Below the pieces are notes generated by a model. The model saw nothing but the letters and a program-made list of their open reading frames with translations, searched no databases and was not told where the DNA came from. From NCBI RefSeq assembly GCF_014200305.1, contig NZ_JACHBL010000001.1, positions 496,001 to 560,000 of the forward strand: a stretch of 64,000 nucleotides of DNA, written 5' to 3'. Of the stretch, positions 1-8,748 are shown in pieces. Each line of letters starts with the position of its first letter. Positions within the stretch are counted from its first letter, which is position 1. Position numbers and translations under genes: made by a program. This DNA is from Neomicrococcus lactis (GTDB lineage Bacteria > Actinomycetota > Actinomycetes > Actinomycetales > Micrococcaceae).

Positions 1-639
1 GACATGAATGCTGATGCCGCTCAGGCGCTGGCAGACGAAGTCGGTGGCAAGGTGTGGGTAGCGGATCTTTCAGACACGAAGTCGCTCGAAAACTTGAGCC
101 TGGACGCGGACATTCTTGTCAACAACGCCGGTGTTCAGCGTATGAATCCCATTCAGGACTACGTACCCGAGGACTGGCGCTTTATCCACCGACTGATGCT
201 GGAGTCGCCGTTCTTGTTGATCCGGGCTGTCTTGCCGAAGATGTACGAGCGCAATTTCGGGCGAATCATCAATCTTTCGAGTGCTCACGGTCTTATCGCT
301 TCGCCGTTCAAGAGTGCATACGTGAGTGCCAAGCATGGGCTTGAGGGACTTTCGAAGGTCACCGCATTGGAAGGTGGCCCGCACGGTGTCACCAGCAACT
401 GCATCAATCCGGGGTTCGTCCGGACCGCGTTGGTGGAGAAGCAGATTGCGGACCAAGCCAAGATGAATAACATTTCAGAGGAAGAAGTGTTGGAAAAGAT
501 CATGCTGACGGAAAGCGCCATCAAGCGTCTCGCTGATCCGAAGGAAGTCGCAAGTCTTGCTGCGTGGTTGGCATCGGACGACGCGTCGATGGTGACCGGA
601 GCGTCTTACACCATGGATGGTGGCTGGACAGCCCGCTAA
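1..639 (+). CDS. bdhA: 3-hydroxybutyrate dehydrogenase, 5'-truncated by window edge
   Basis: Short-chain dehydrogenase/reductase that would oxidise (R)-3-hydroxybutyrate to acetoacetate with NAD+. The reading frame is open from base 1, so the N-terminal Rossmann glycine motif lies outside the window. Visible are the NNAG motif (DILVNNAG), the catalytic serine region INLSSAHG, and the YxxxK pair in SAYVSAK. The stretch NPGFVRTALVEKQIADQAK is characteristic of the BdhA branch of the family. The C-terminus GASYTMDGGWTAR is a normal family ending. A hairpin terminator follows. The family is certain; the substrate is inferred from local sequence resemblance only. Confidence 0.8.
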   Translation, partial: DMNADAAQALADEVGGKVWVADLSDTKSLENLSLDADILVNNAGVQRMNPIQDYVPEDWRFIHRLMLESPFLLIRAVLPKMYERNFGRIINLSSAHGLIASPFKSAYVSAKHGLEGLSKVTALEGGPHGVTSNCINPGFVRTALVEKQIADQAKMNNISEEEVLEKIMLTESAIKRLADPKEVASLAAWLASDDASMVTGASYTMDGGWTAR

Positions 640-665
640 GCGCCCAAGAAGCCTGAAGACTCTAG

Positions 666-740
666 CCGGTAGCCCGCTAACTACTCGACACACCCCAACC
701 CTTGGGGGCTGTTTGAGTGTTGGCGGGCTACGGTTTTGTT
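666..740 (+). terminator. long imperfect hairpin terminator after bdhA
   Basis: Left arm near 668-681 (TAGCCCGCTAAC) pairs with right arm 719-731 (GTTGGCGGGCTA). An inner second stem, CACACCCC against GGGGGCTGT, extends it. A T-rich stretch (GGTTTTGTT) follows. It separates bdhA from ftsE. Confidence 0.6.
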
Positions 741-818
741 GCCGGTGTTTCAGCTTTCCCCAGCCAAGACCCGCAATCATGGCCGCTCACCGGTGGCCCC
801 CGTGGGCGAAAATGAGCG

Positions 819-1625
819 ATGATCCGCTTCGAAGACGTATCTAAAACCTATGTGCGCGGTCACCAACCTGCGTTGAGTGACATCAATATTGAAATTGAAC
901 GAGGAGATTTCACCTTCTTGGTCGGCGCCTCGGGTTCCGGTAAGTCAACTTTTTTGCGCCTCATTTTGCGCGAGGAACTCGCTTCCAGCGGACACGTTTA
1001 TGTGGCGGGAACAGCCCTAGAAACCATTTCTCAAAGTGGATTGCCGCGGTATCGTCGAGGGATCGGCATCGTCTTTCAGGACTTCCGTTTGCTCCCTAAC
1101 AAGGACGTTTTCTCTAACGTCGCGTTCGCGATGCAGGTCATCGGCCGAAATCGCGCGACGATTCGTGAGACGGTTCCAAACGTTCTCGAGATGGTTGGCC
1201 TCGAAGAGAAGGCCAAGCGCATGCCCCACGAACTCTCCGGTGGCGAGCAACAGCGTGTGGCAATCGCACGCGCGATCGTCAACAAGCCGAGCATTCTCTT
1301 GGCTGACGAGCCAACCGGAAACCTGGACCCCGCTACCAGCGTGGGAATCATGAACATTATGGACCGCATTAATCAGAACGGCACCACCGTGGTGATGGCC
1401 ACCCACGACCACGAGATCGTCAATTCCATGCGTCGTCGCGTGGTTGAGTTGCGCGGAGGCCAAGTGTCTCGCGATGAACGTGCAGGCGAATACACCTCAC
1501 TCATTCCGGTGACGCGCCCCGATGGTTCGCGTGAACTACGGAGGACGGACGAAGGCAATCCCTCCTCGGCGGCTCCGTCAGAGGGCTTCATTCGCCCCTT
1601 CGATTCTGAGGAGGACGAACTCTAA
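819..1625 (+). CDS. ftsE: cell division ATP-binding protein FtsE
   Basis: ATPase of the FtsEX complex, which couples cytosolic ATP hydrolysis to activation of peptidoglycan hydrolases at the septum. Walker [10 protein letters not shown] is at residues 36-44, the Q-loop at Q87, the signature LSGGEQQR at 139-146, and Walker B ILLADE at 159-164. The protein has 268 residues. The E. coli protein has about 222, and the excess is a polar, acidic C-terminal tail from about residue 220 (ending DSEEDEL). ftsX follows with a TAATG overlap, so the two are translationally coupled. No strong ribosome binding site precedes the ATG. Confidence 0.95.
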   Translation: MIRFEDVSKTYVRGHQPALSDINIEIERGDFTFLVGASGSGKSTFLRLILREELASSGHVYVAGTALETISQSGLPRYRRGIGIVFQDFRLLPNKDVFSNVAFAMQVIGRNRATIRETVPNVLEMVGLEEKAKRMPHELSGGEQQRVAIARAIVNKPSILLADEPTGNLDPATSVGIMNIMDRINQNGTTVVMATHDHEIVNSMRRRVVELRGGQVSRDERAGEYTSLIPVTRPDGSRELRRTDEGNPSSAAPSEGFIRPFDSEEDEL

Positions 1626-2536
1626 TGTTGCGTTTCCTCGCAGGCGAAACCATCACCGGTATTCGCCGAAATTTCTCCATGTTCGTGTCCGTCATCTTGG
1701 TGACATTTGTGTCTCTGACCTTCGTCGGGGCCGCTGGCTTGCTGCAGTTGCAGATCAACCAGATGAAGGGCTTCTGGTACGACCGTGTTCAGGTCGCGGT
1801 CTTCCTTTGCTCCGATGACTACTCGAGCTCAACCTGCGCGGCAGGCGCGGTGACGGACTCGCAGCGTGATGCCATCAAGTCCATGCTTGATTCGCCGGAG
1901 GTGAAGTCCTACGTCGAGAGCTATCAGTACGAGTCCAAGGACGAAGCTCTTCAGCACTTCCGCGAGCAGTTCCAGAACTCGCCGATCGTAGACACTGTCA
2001 CGGCTGACCAGCTTCCGGAGTCCTTCCGACTCAAATTGATTGACCCTGAGAAGTACGAAGTGGTCAACGAGCTATTTTCTTCGATGCCCGGCGTCGAGGT
2101 AGTCGTTGATCAACGCGAGCTCCTGGAGAAAATCTTCTCTGTCATCAATATGGCATCTCTTGCTTCGTTGGCAGTCGCAGCGGTGATGATCATCTGCGCG
2201 GTCCTGTTGGTGGCTACCACCATTCGCATGTCGGCATTCAGTCGGCGACGCGAAACGGGCATCATGCGACTGGTGGGTGCATCAAAGACAGTCATTCAGC
2301 TTCCGTTCTTGATGGAAGGCGTTATTGCTGCCGCTATTGGTGGACTCTTGGCCTCGGGTGTCCTGTGGGCCATCGTGAAATTCGTGGTCGAGGGACGGCT
2401 CGCAGTCGAGTATCCGGACACAGCCTTTGTAGGTGTCCGCGAACTAATTCTTGTGGCGCTGCTGTTAGTTTTGCTCGGAATTGCGCTGGCTGCGGTGTCG
2501 TCCATGTTAACGTTGAGGCGGTACTTGAAGGTCTAG
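1625..2536 (+). CDS. ftsX: cell division permease-like protein FtsX
   Basis: Membrane partner of FtsE. It has 303 residues with one N-terminal transmembrane segment (about 18-40), a large extracellular loop (about 45-170), and three C-terminal transmembrane segments (from about 176, 222 and 270). The extracellular loop contains two cysteines, C62 and C71 (LCSDDYSSSTC), which could form a disulfide. The FtsX extracellular domain normally contacts a periplasmic or cell-wall hydrolase activator, and a secreted coiled-coil M23 peptidase is encoded immediately downstream. The start overlaps the ftsE stop by one base. Confidence 0.95.
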   Translation: MLRFLAGETITGIRRNFSMFVSVILVTFVSLTFVGAAGLLQLQINQMKGFWYDRVQVAVFLCSDDYSSSTCAAGAVTDSQRDAIKSMLDSPEVKSYVESYQYESKDEALQHFREQFQNSPIVDTVTADQLPESFRLKLIDPEKYEVVNELFSSMPGVEVVVDQRELLEKIFSVINMASLASLAVAAVMIICAVLLVATTIRMSAFSRRRETGIMRLVGASKTVIQLPFLMEGVIAAAIGGLLASGVLWAIVKFVVEGRLAVEYPDTAFVGVRELILVALLLVLLGIALAAVSSMLTLRRYLKV

Positions 2537-2626
2537 CGATGCCCCTCGTCGATCTTCAAGCACTTTGTTGTATCCGTGAATCCGCACACCAAGGCACCTA
2601 CAGTTCCCACTGACGAAAGGCATACC

Positions 2627-4120
2627 GTGACGTCACCTTCGCGAGCGCTGAAGCTCTCTAAGGCGGTTATTGCCGGAAGTTTTGCAGCTCTGCTGACCAT
2701 GGGCCTCGTAACGCCCGGAGCAAGTGCTGATGAGTTGGATGATCGTAAAAAGCAGATCGAGCAGAACATCTCGACGCTCGAGAACGATCTTGAATATTTG
2801 GACGGCAATATTCAGGCAACTGCCAAGAAGCTAAAGGGTCTCCAGGATCAACTTCCTGGTGCTCAGGCCGAGTTGCAAGCTGCCGAAGGACGGGTGTCGC
2901 AAGCAACGAGCGAAGTCGACTCTCTGCAACAGCGAGTCAGCGCGGCAGAATCGTCCCGCGATGACCTTGCCGCAGAAATGAAAAAGGACGAAAGCGTTAG
3001 CGCCGAGTCCAAGAAACTTATTGGTGAGATCGCCACGCGTGCGTATCAGCGCGGAGGGGTGTCTGGGAACCTCGGCTTCCTTGTGAGCGGAACTCGTTCT
3101 GAGAGTCTCGGCAGCGGAATTGAATTGGCCGATCACGCGATGCGTAGCCAAAACGCCATTGTGGAACAGCTAAGCCAGAAACGTGCCGCCAACCAGAATG
3201 CTGCGAAGCGTCTCGAAGCTGTCGAAGCAGAAATCAAGGATCTGAAGAGCCAAGCTGACGCAGCGCTTGTCCGTGAACAGAGTGCACGCGACGCGGCATT
3301 GAAGTCGAAGCAGAAGGTTGATTCGCTGATCTCTGACGCTGAGAAATTGAGTGCTCAGCTTGCTGCCGAACGCCCTCAGGTTCAGAACCGACTCAAAACC
3401 CAGCAGGCTGAACATGACGCTGTGCTGAAGGACATCGCGGCCCGTCAGGAACGGTTGCGCAAAGAAGCTGAGGAACGCCGCAAGAAGGCTCTCGAGGCAA
3501 AGCGCAAGGCAGAAGCCGAAGCAAAGCGAAAAGCAGAAATCGCAGCCCAGAAGGAACGGGAAGCACAGGCCGCACTCCGTGCTCGCGCGGCGGATGCTGC
3601 TCGTAAAGCACAGGCTGCTGCTGCCGCTCAGCGTGAGGCCGAAGCTGCAGCTGCAAAGGAAACTCAGGCAGCTCGGGCACAGCCCACGTCGACCTCCTCA
3701 TGGGGTTTGCGTGTTCCAACGTCGGGCGGCTACATCACGTCTCGATTCGGTTGGCGCCCCACGCCTGAAGGAACTATCGATTACGGCGGAGCAGGCGGCT
3801 ACTTGCACGCTGGAGTGGACTGGGGCTTTGGTGGCACGTGTGGTGCGCCGGTTTATGCTTCGGCCGCCGGCGAAGTCTGGGTAGCTGGTTGGGGCGGAAG
3901 CTCCGGCAACAAGGTCACCCTCAGCCACGGCGTCATGAATGGAAGCGCTCTGGCCACCAACTATCACCACCTCTCGGCAGTGAACGTCAGCGCGGGACAG
4001 ACTGTCCAACGCGGAGACATCATTGGCTACGTGGGCACCACCGGAAACTCCACCGGTTGCCACTTGCACTTCGAGACGGTCGTTAACGGCCAGTTGGTTG
4101 ATCCACTCTCCGTGCTCTAA
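2627..4120 (+). CDS. secreted coiled-coil M23 (LytM) peptidoglycan endopeptidase
   Basis: Secreted cell-wall hydrolase, probably driven by FtsEX. I chose the GTG at 2627 because GAAAGG lies 6 nt upstream and the protein then opens with a typical signal peptide (MTSPSRALKLSKAV..., cleavage near ASA-DEL). An in-frame GTG at 2576 would add 17 residues without improving the signal. About residues 35-345 form a long Ala/Glu/Lys-rich coiled coil. The C-terminal M23 domain keeps its zinc and catalytic motifs: HAGVD (HxxxD), YHHLS and HLHFE (HxH). The layout resembles EnvC of proteobacteria, but here the catalytic residues look intact. Length 497. Confidence 0.88.
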   Translation: MTSPSRALKLSKAVIAGSFAALLTMGLVTPGASADELDDRKKQIEQNISTLENDLEYLDGNIQATAKKLKGLQDQLPGAQAELQAAEGRVSQATSEVDSLQQRVSAAESSRDDLAAEMKKDESVSAESKKLIGEIATRAYQRGGVSGNLGFLVSGTRSESLGSGIELADHAMRSQNAIVEQLSQKRAANQNAAKRLEAVEAEIKDLKSQADAALVREQSARDAALKSKQKVDSLISDAEKLSAQLAAERPQVQNRLKTQQAEHDAVLKDIAARQERLRKEAEERRKKALEAKRKAEAEAKRKAEIAAQKEREAQAALRARAADAARKAQAAAAAQREAEAAAAKETQAARAQPTSTSSWGLRVPTSGGYITSRFGWRPTPEGTIDYGGAGGYLHAGVDWGFGGTCGAPVYASAAGEVWVAGWGGSSGNKVTLSHGVMNGSALATNYHHLSAVNVSAGQTVQRGDIIGYVGTTGNSTGCHLHFETVVNGQLVDPLSVL

Positions 4121-4158
4121 CGAGCGCTCTGCATAAGGCTTAAAACGCCACTGATTGA

Positions 4159-4180
4159 GAGTCCCGAATAGACGGGACTC
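4159..4180 (+). other. hairpin between M23 gene and smpB
   Basis: Perfect 8-bp stem GAGTCCCG / CGGGACTC with a 6-nt loop. No clear T-run follows, so it may be a weak terminator or a processing stem. Confidence 0.35.
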
Positions 4181-4240
4181 GTTGCCGACGCGTAAACTTG
4201 AAAGTTCCGTGCCGCGCATCATTACAAGGAGGAACGTGCT

Positions 4241-4723
4241 ATGGCTAAGCAAAAAGAAGAGCGTGTCATTGCCACGAACCGTAAGGCGCGCCACGACTAC
4301 CTCATCCTCGAAACTTTCGAGGCTGGAATGGTCCTCACCGGTACCGAAGTGAAATCGCTCCGTGAAGGAAAAGCGTCCCTCGTGGACGGTTTTGGACAGT
4401 TCTATCGCGACGAACTTTATATGGAAGCTGTCTACATTCCGGAGTACCTCAATGGTTCGTGGACAAACCATACTGCGCGGCGTCGTCGTAAGCTCCTCTT
4501 GCACCGCGAAGAATTGATCCGTATCTCCCGAAAATTGGAAGAATCCGGTAATACCATCGTCCCGCTCCAGCTGTACTTCAAGGACGGACGCGCGAAGCTG
4601 GAAATCGCGATTGCCAAGGGTAAGAAGGACTACGACAAGCGCCAGACCCTGCGTGAAAAGCAGGACAACCGCGAGGCACAGCGCGCCATGCGCCAGCGTA
4701 ACCGCGGCCAAGAAGTGGACTAG
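4241..4723 (+). CDS. smpB: SsrA-binding protein SmpB
   Basis: Small basic protein that binds tmRNA and brings it to stalled ribosomes for trans-translation. It has 160 residues, usual for the family. Visible motifs are NRKARHDYLILETFEAGMVL and TGTEVKSLREGKASL in the N-terminal barrel. A basic C-terminal tail (KKDYDKRQTLREK onward) occupies the mRNA channel in known structures. A strong AAGGAGG ribosome binding site precedes the ATG. Its partner RNA, ssrA, lies about 156 bases downstream on the same strand. Confidence 0.97.
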   Translation: MAKQKEERVIATNRKARHDYLILETFEAGMVLTGTEVKSLREGKASLVDGFGQFYRDELYMEAVYIPEYLNGSWTNHTARRRRKLLLHREELIRISRKLEESGNTIVPLQLYFKDGRAKLEIAIAKGKKDYDKRQTLREKQDNREAQRAMRQRNRGQEVD

Positions 4724-4879
4724 GCGGCTAGAAAGCCAGCCCAAAGGCTTTTGCAGCGCGGATTTGCGAATCGCCACTGGCGAACGGGAATGTTTTCCGC
4801 AGAGGATGCGCTATAGTAAAAGTCTGTTCTTTCCGGAGGACGGCAGTGTTCCCAGTGATGGGAATTGAAAAAAGAACAT

Positions 4880-5262
4880 GGGGATGATCGGTTTCGACGA
4901 TGTGAGTTGAGACAGGTGAAGCGGGCCGAGGATGCAGGGTTATCTCGTAAACGCCCTCTGCAAAACAATAAGTGCCGAATCTAAGCGCACTGACTTCGCT
5001 CTCGCTGCCTAAGCAGCCAGACAGTCCGTTAGCCCGAGTTTGCTATTGGCTCGGATCCTAACGTCATTTAGATAGCCACTGCTGAACGTTCTTGTCGCTG
5101 GAACGTTCGGGACTTTTAGGCGACTGTGCCCAGGAGGACCGCAAGGTCGAACTGCTTGTTTGCAAGACAGTTCATGGGGCAGAGAAATTCTCAGCGCAAA
5201 CTGCGCCCGGAGAAGCCCTGACAAAGCCATATCGGACGCGGGTTCAATTCCCGCCATCTCCA
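4880..5262 (+). ncRNA. ssrA: transfer-messenger RNA (tmRNA, ssrA)
   Basis: The 5' end GGGGATGATCGGTTTCGACG is the conserved tmRNA start. Its first seven bases pair with CATCTCC at 5255-5261 to form the acceptor stem. The TΨC arm (GGGTTCAATTCCC) lies just before it. The tag reading frame at 4974-5012 encodes AESKRTDFALAA and then stops, ending in the ALAA proteolysis signal. CCA is not encoded (A then CGA follow the stem), so it must be added after transcription. A TATAGT box at 4812-4817 could be the -10 element, with a processed leader. smpB is directly upstream. Confidence 0.96.
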
Positions 5263-5268
5263 CGAATG

Positions 5269-5300
5269 AAGGCCACTAGCTGATGCTAGTGGCCTTTTTT
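5269..5300 (+). terminator. intrinsic terminator of ssrA
   Basis: Perfect stem AAGGCCACTAGC / GCTAGTGGCCTT with loop TGAT, running directly into TTTTTT. Confidence 0.95.
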
Positions 5301-5349
5301 CACGCCCTGAACTTCTCGGTTTGACGCATAATTCCGTGGTTAGATGCGG

Positions 5350-5739
5350 TTATCGGGTGCCCAAGAAAAATCCAAACCACGCAAATGCCACACCAAGAAG
5401 CGCATGGAAAATCAGGCTAGAAATGGCGATCTTTGTGTGTTCAGGGGAACGAAGTTGATTCAGGGTGGTCACGGCGAGTGTGCTCATGGTCGTGAGACCC
5501 CCGGCGAGTCCGGTAGCAATGATGAGGCCCCAGTCGCTGTGACCCCAGAAACCCGTCGCAAAGCCACACACAAAAGAGCCCACCACGTTGACCAACAACA
5601 GCGCCCACGGGAACAGGTTGAGGGACGTGCGTTCGGCATGCGTCAGACGGTGAGAGATCGCCACATCAGCGGCCCACCGCAGCAATGCACCCAGACTTCC
5701 AGCCACACCAATTGCCACAACTAAGACAACAGGACTCAT
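5350..5739 (-). CDS. crcB: fluoride channel subunit FluC/CrcB (second of pair)
   Basis: Small four-helix membrane protein of the fluoride exporter family; 129 residues from the ATG at 5739. The longer open frame upstream overlaps the other crcB and has no membrane character, so I rejected that start. Conserved features are GVAGSLGALLRW in helix 1, the pore asparagine in LLVNVVGSFVCG, and the TTMST stretch in helix 3, where the usual phenylalanine is replaced by methionine. Its start overlaps the preceding crcB by 4 bases (ATGA), so the two are translationally coupled. Paired divergent copies like these normally form one dual-topology channel. Confidence 0.9.
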   Translation of the reverse strand: MSPVVLVVAIGVAGSLGALLRWAADVAISHRLTHAERTSLNLFPWALLLVNVVGSFVCGFATGFWGHSDWGLIIATGLAGGLTTMSTLAVTTLNQLRSPEHTKIAISSLIFHALLGVAFAWFGFFLGTR

Positions 5740-6167
5740 GAGGTGCCCCGTCCTACGAGTCGCTGTCCCAGCCACGCTAGGGCAATCCCGAGCGCTATCG
5801 AGGCCAGCACCACGAGCCACGTGAGAACTCCCGCTGACGGTGCCACCAAGAGCACCATGACGCCCGAAAACGTGGTGAAGGAACCCATGACGCCGGTGCC
5901 CCACAAGGCGTAGCCGCTCGCTGTCAAGCGGTCGCTACGGCGTAGCGCGAAGATCATTCCCAAAAGCAGGCAGCCAACGCTGTTAATTGCCACCAAGACC
6001 CAGAGCGGCTCCCCGAGGAAACCTAGAAAATACCGCGCGAGCGTGCCAAGAAAACCGCCGGTAAGCACCCACGGAATATCTGAACTACGACGCCGCAGCT
6101 CGCCCCAGCTATTTGCCCCAAGTTGCGCTGGGGTGGAGTGAGAGACGGATGTGCGCTTAGACGGCAT
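5736..6167 (-). CDS. crcB: fluoride channel subunit FluC/CrcB (first of pair)
   Basis: Second FluC homologue; 143 residues with a hydrophilic N-terminal extension of about 30. Conserved motifs are TGGFLGTLARYFLG, the pore asparagine in VAINSVGCLLLG, and GSFTTFSG in helix 3. It overlaps the upstream permease gene by 11 bases and the downstream crcB by 4, so it is part of the metal-transporter transcription unit. I saw no fluoride riboswitch in front of it. The two crcB proteins differ markedly in sequence, as expected for a heterodimeric channel. Confidence 0.9.
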   Translation of the reverse strand: MPSKRTSVSHSTPAQLGANSWGELRRRSSDIPWVLTGGFLGTLARYFLGFLGEPLWVLVAINSVGCLLLGMIFALRRSDRLTASGYALWGTGVMGSFTTFSGVMVLLVAPSAGVLTWLVVLASIALGIALAWLGQRLVGRGTS

Positions 6168-7014
6168 GTGCTCGCCGAAGACGCCACTGCGGAATAATGC
6201 CGCCGGTGGGGGAGAACAGGTAGGCGATCGCGAAGAAAACGGCTTGCGCCAGAACTACTGATGCGCCGGTAGCGAGGTCGAAGTAGTAGCTCGCGTATAC
6301 GCCAACGATGGTAGAAGCCAGACCCAGAATCACGGAAATGAGAAGCATCTTCGAGAAGGATCGGGTGAGGAGGACAGCTGTTGCGCCAGGAATGATGAGC
6401 ATGGCCACCACCAGGATGGTTCCCATAGCCTGCAAGGATGCCACCACGGTGAGTGCCAGCAACCCTAACAACAAGGCGTGCAGGGCGCTCGCGTTGAGGC
6501 CCAGCGCATGAGCGTGCACGCGGTCAAAGGCAAGCAACACCAAGTCTTTGCGCTTGATGAGCAGGATGGCCAGCGTGATGGCACCCAGAATGAGTACCTG
6601 AGCAAGCTCGGCCGGCCCGGTTCCCAAGACGTTTCCAAACAAGATATGGGTCAAATCCACTTGGCTGGGAGTGCGGGAAATTATGACGATTCCCAAAGCG
6701 AAAAGTGCTGTGAACACCACGCCGGTTGCAGCGTCCGATTTCAGCCGACTCGAGTCGCGAAGCCCGCCGATGAGAAAGACGGCCAGCATCGCAAAAACCA
6801 GTGCACCGATCGCAAAGGGCACGCCGAAGATGAATGACAGTGCCACGCCAGGAAGTACTGCGTGAGATACCGCGTCGCCCATGAGTGCCCAACCCATGAG
6901 GACTAGCCAGCAGGAAAGCACGCCACAGACCACAGCTGCCGCGAGTGTCACTAAGGTCGCGTTCACCATGAAGCCGTAGGCAAAGGGCTCCGTCAACCAA
7001 TTCAGCAGCTCCAT
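6157..7014 (-). CDS. Mn/Zn-type metal ABC transporter permease
   Basis: Integral membrane subunit of a cluster A-I (manganese/zinc/iron chelate) ABC importer. It has 285 residues with about eight hydrophobic helices. MGDAVSHAVLPGVALSF and the region around LGLNASALHAL are typical of the ZnuB/MntB/SitC family. It begins with a TAATG overlap to the ATPase gene and ends inside the first crcB. Family-level assignment is firm. Which metal it carries cannot be read from the permease; manganese is the best guess because a separate Zur-linked zinc system lies at 21.6-24.4 kb. Confidence 0.9.
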   Translation of the reverse strand: MELLNWLTEPFAYGFMVNATLVTLAAAVVCGVLSCWLVLMGWALMGDAVSHAVLPGVALSFIFGVPFAIGALVFAMLAVFLIGGLRDSSRLKSDAATGVVFTALFALGIVIISRTPSQVDLTHILFGNVLGTGPAELAQVLILGAITLAILLIKRKDLVLLAFDRVHAHALGLNASALHALLLGLLALTVVASLQAMGTILVVAMLIIPGATAVLLTRSFSKMLLISVILGLASTIVGVYASYYFDLATGASVVLAQAVFFAIAYLFSPTGGIIPQWRLRRAHAV

Positions 7015-7787
7015 TACTCTTTGATCCTGCTTCCAAAAGCCTGCTCAATGTTTTCGATCGTCAACACCTCGGTGGGTTCACCGAAAGCCACCACACGCCG
7101 CTGCAAGAGGACAGCCGAACTGCAGAGCTTGGGGACGCCGGCGAGGTCGTGCGTCGAGATGAGGACGGTTCGGCCAGACGCTGCATACTCGCGCAGCAAG
7201 TCGGAGATGAGACGCTCTGAAGACACGTCGACGCCGGCAAAGGGTTCATCGAGCAACAACAACTGACAGTCCTGAGCCAACCCGCGCGCTACGAAAGCAC
7301 GCTTGCGTTGACCGCCAGAAAGCTCGCCAATCTGACGATACTGAAGATCCTGCAGATCCACGCGTTCCAACGCGGTGTCCACCGCGTGGCGATCAGCCGC
7401 AGTGACTTGGCGCATGAAGTTCATGTGTCCGTAGCGGCCCATCATGACCACTTCACGTACACTCAGTGGAAAGTCCCAGTCCACGGCCTCTGATTGCGGT
7501 ACGTAGCTCAGCAGCCCTAGCTTGCGGGCTTCAAGCGAGGTCTTACCAAACACCCGAACGGTTCCTGAGGTGGGGGAGACCAGTCCCATCAGGGACTTGA
7601 ACAGGGTGGACTTACCGCTGCCGTTCACGCCCACCAATCCGCACAGTTCGCCGGTACGCAGTTCAAAATTCACGTTCGTCAGGGCCACATTGTGGCCGTA
7701 GCGAACGGACAAGTCCGCGATCTCGATGGCATGCGGATGCACTGCTGCGGCATTCGCCGCTGCCTGATCAGCGCGTCTACGAATCAT
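7014..7787 (-). CDS. metal ABC transporter ATP-binding protein
   Basis: Nucleotide-binding subunit of the importer. I chose the ATG at 7787 (257 residues): it is preceded by GAGGG and overlaps the end of the binding-protein gene by 11 bases. A start at 7826 would overlap that gene by 50 bases. Walker A is GVNGSGKST, the signature is LSGGQRKRAFVARGLAQD, and Walker B is LLLLDEPFAGVD. A histidine in STHD serves as the switch residue. It couples directly to the permease through TAATG. Confidence 0.92.
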   Translation of the reverse strand: MIRRRADQAAANAAAVHPHAIEIADLSVRYGHNVALTNVNFELRTGELCGLVGVNGSGKSTLFKSLMGLVSPTSGTVRVFGKTSLEARKLGLLSYVPQSEAVDWDFPLSVREVVMMGRYGHMNFMRQVTAADRHAVDTALERVDLQDLQYRQIGELSGGQRKRAFVARGLAQDCQLLLLDEPFAGVDVSSERLISDLLREYAASGRTVLISTHDLAGVPKLCSSAVLLQRRVVAFGEPTEVLTIENIEQAFGSRIKE

Positions 7788-8748
7788 GAAGTCCCTCAAC
7801 GATCTTGTCCACGGTGTACTCAACAAGGCTCAGATAGTCCGGCACAGGACCGTCCGCGGCGGATAAGGAATCCACGTACAGCGTCCCGCCCCACTCGGCC
7901 CCAGTCTCTGCCGCCACTCGCTCTTGCGGGCCAGCAGGAACGGTGGATTCGCAAAAGACCGCCGGGATCTTGTTGGAACGTATATAAGCAATCTGTTCTC
8001 GAATCTGCCGAGGACTGCCTTCGGACTCCGCATTCACGGGCCACAAGTAATGTTCCCCGATATTCAGGTCTCGTGCGAGATAGGAGAACGCTCCCTCGCA
8101 GGTCACCAACGCGGATGTGGTTCCGCCCGAAAGCCGTTCACGAGCAGACTCCAAGATGTCATCCAGCTTTTGGTCCAAGACAGCGGCGTTTTGCTCAAAA
8201 TAGGACGCATCTTGCGGCGCTAAATCGGAGAGGGCCGCAAGGGCTTTCTTGACGTAAATCCTCGCTTGAGAAGGCGCAATCCATGCATGCGGGTTGGGAT
8301 GACCTGCGTATCCGCCCACGGTGATGGGGATCGCCTCGATGCCCTCGGACAGCGTGACACGCGGGGCATCGATGGTTTGCACGAACCGCTCAAACCAGGC
8401 TTCGAGACCCAGCCCGTTGTTCAACAGTAGGTCAGCGTCGGCAATGCGTTTCAGGTCGCTCGGAGTGGGTTCGTAGCCATGAATTTCCGCGCCGGGCTTC
8501 GTGATCGACTCCACCCGCACCCGGTCGCCGCCAATGTGCCGCACCAAGTCCGCTAGCACGCTGAAGGTGGTGACCACAACGGGACGGGAATCGGTGGCGC
8601 TGGCGGAAGCTGCGCCGTGGTCCGGTAAAGGAGCAACGCTGCAGGCGGACAGCGTAAAAGCGAGTACGACGCCGCCGGCTACCGTCCGGAGCGCAACTCG
8701 CGGGCGGGGATTACGCGCGTTCGCCGATAATTTCGAGGGTTGCGTCAT
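7777..8748 (-). CDS. metal-binding lipoprotein of ABC importer (cluster A-I)
   Basis: Extracellular solute-binding lipoprotein; 323 residues from the ATG at 8748. The protein then starts with a basic region and a lipobox (LSACS), while longer frames read back into hisN without signal-peptide character. The four expected metal ligands are visible: His in GAEIHGYEP, His in [10 protein letters not shown], Glu in [12 protein letters not shown], and Asp in LYVDSLS. This His-His-Glu-Asp set is typical of Mn/Fe binders such as PsaA/MntA. There is no His-rich loop, unlike the zinc-linked protein at 21664. The start overlaps hisN by 38 bases. Confidence 0.88.
   Translation of the reverse strand: MTQPSKLSANARNPRPRVALRTVAGGVVLAFTLSACSVAPLPDHGAASASATDSRPVVVTTFSVLADLVRHIGGDRVRVESITKPGAEIHGYEPTPSDLKRIADADLLLNNGLGLEAWFERFVQTIDAPRVTLSEGIEAIPITVGGYAGHPNPHAWIAPSQARIYVKKALAALSDLAPQDASYFEQNAAVLDQKLDDILESARERLSGGTTSALVTCEGAFSYLARDLNIGEHYLWPVNAESEGSPRQIREQIAYIRSNKIPAVFCESTVPAGPQERVAAETGAEWGGTLYVDSLSAADGPVPDYLSLVEYTVDKIVEGLHDS

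Noticed and set aside
3698-4777. 359-codon minus-strand frame across the M23 gene end and smpB
   Set aside because: It overlaps two well-supported genes and has no recognisable protein features.
5263-6170. Fluoride riboswitch upstream of crcB
   Set aside because: The crcB genes overlap upstream coding sequence. I could not find the conserved fluoride aptamer pattern.
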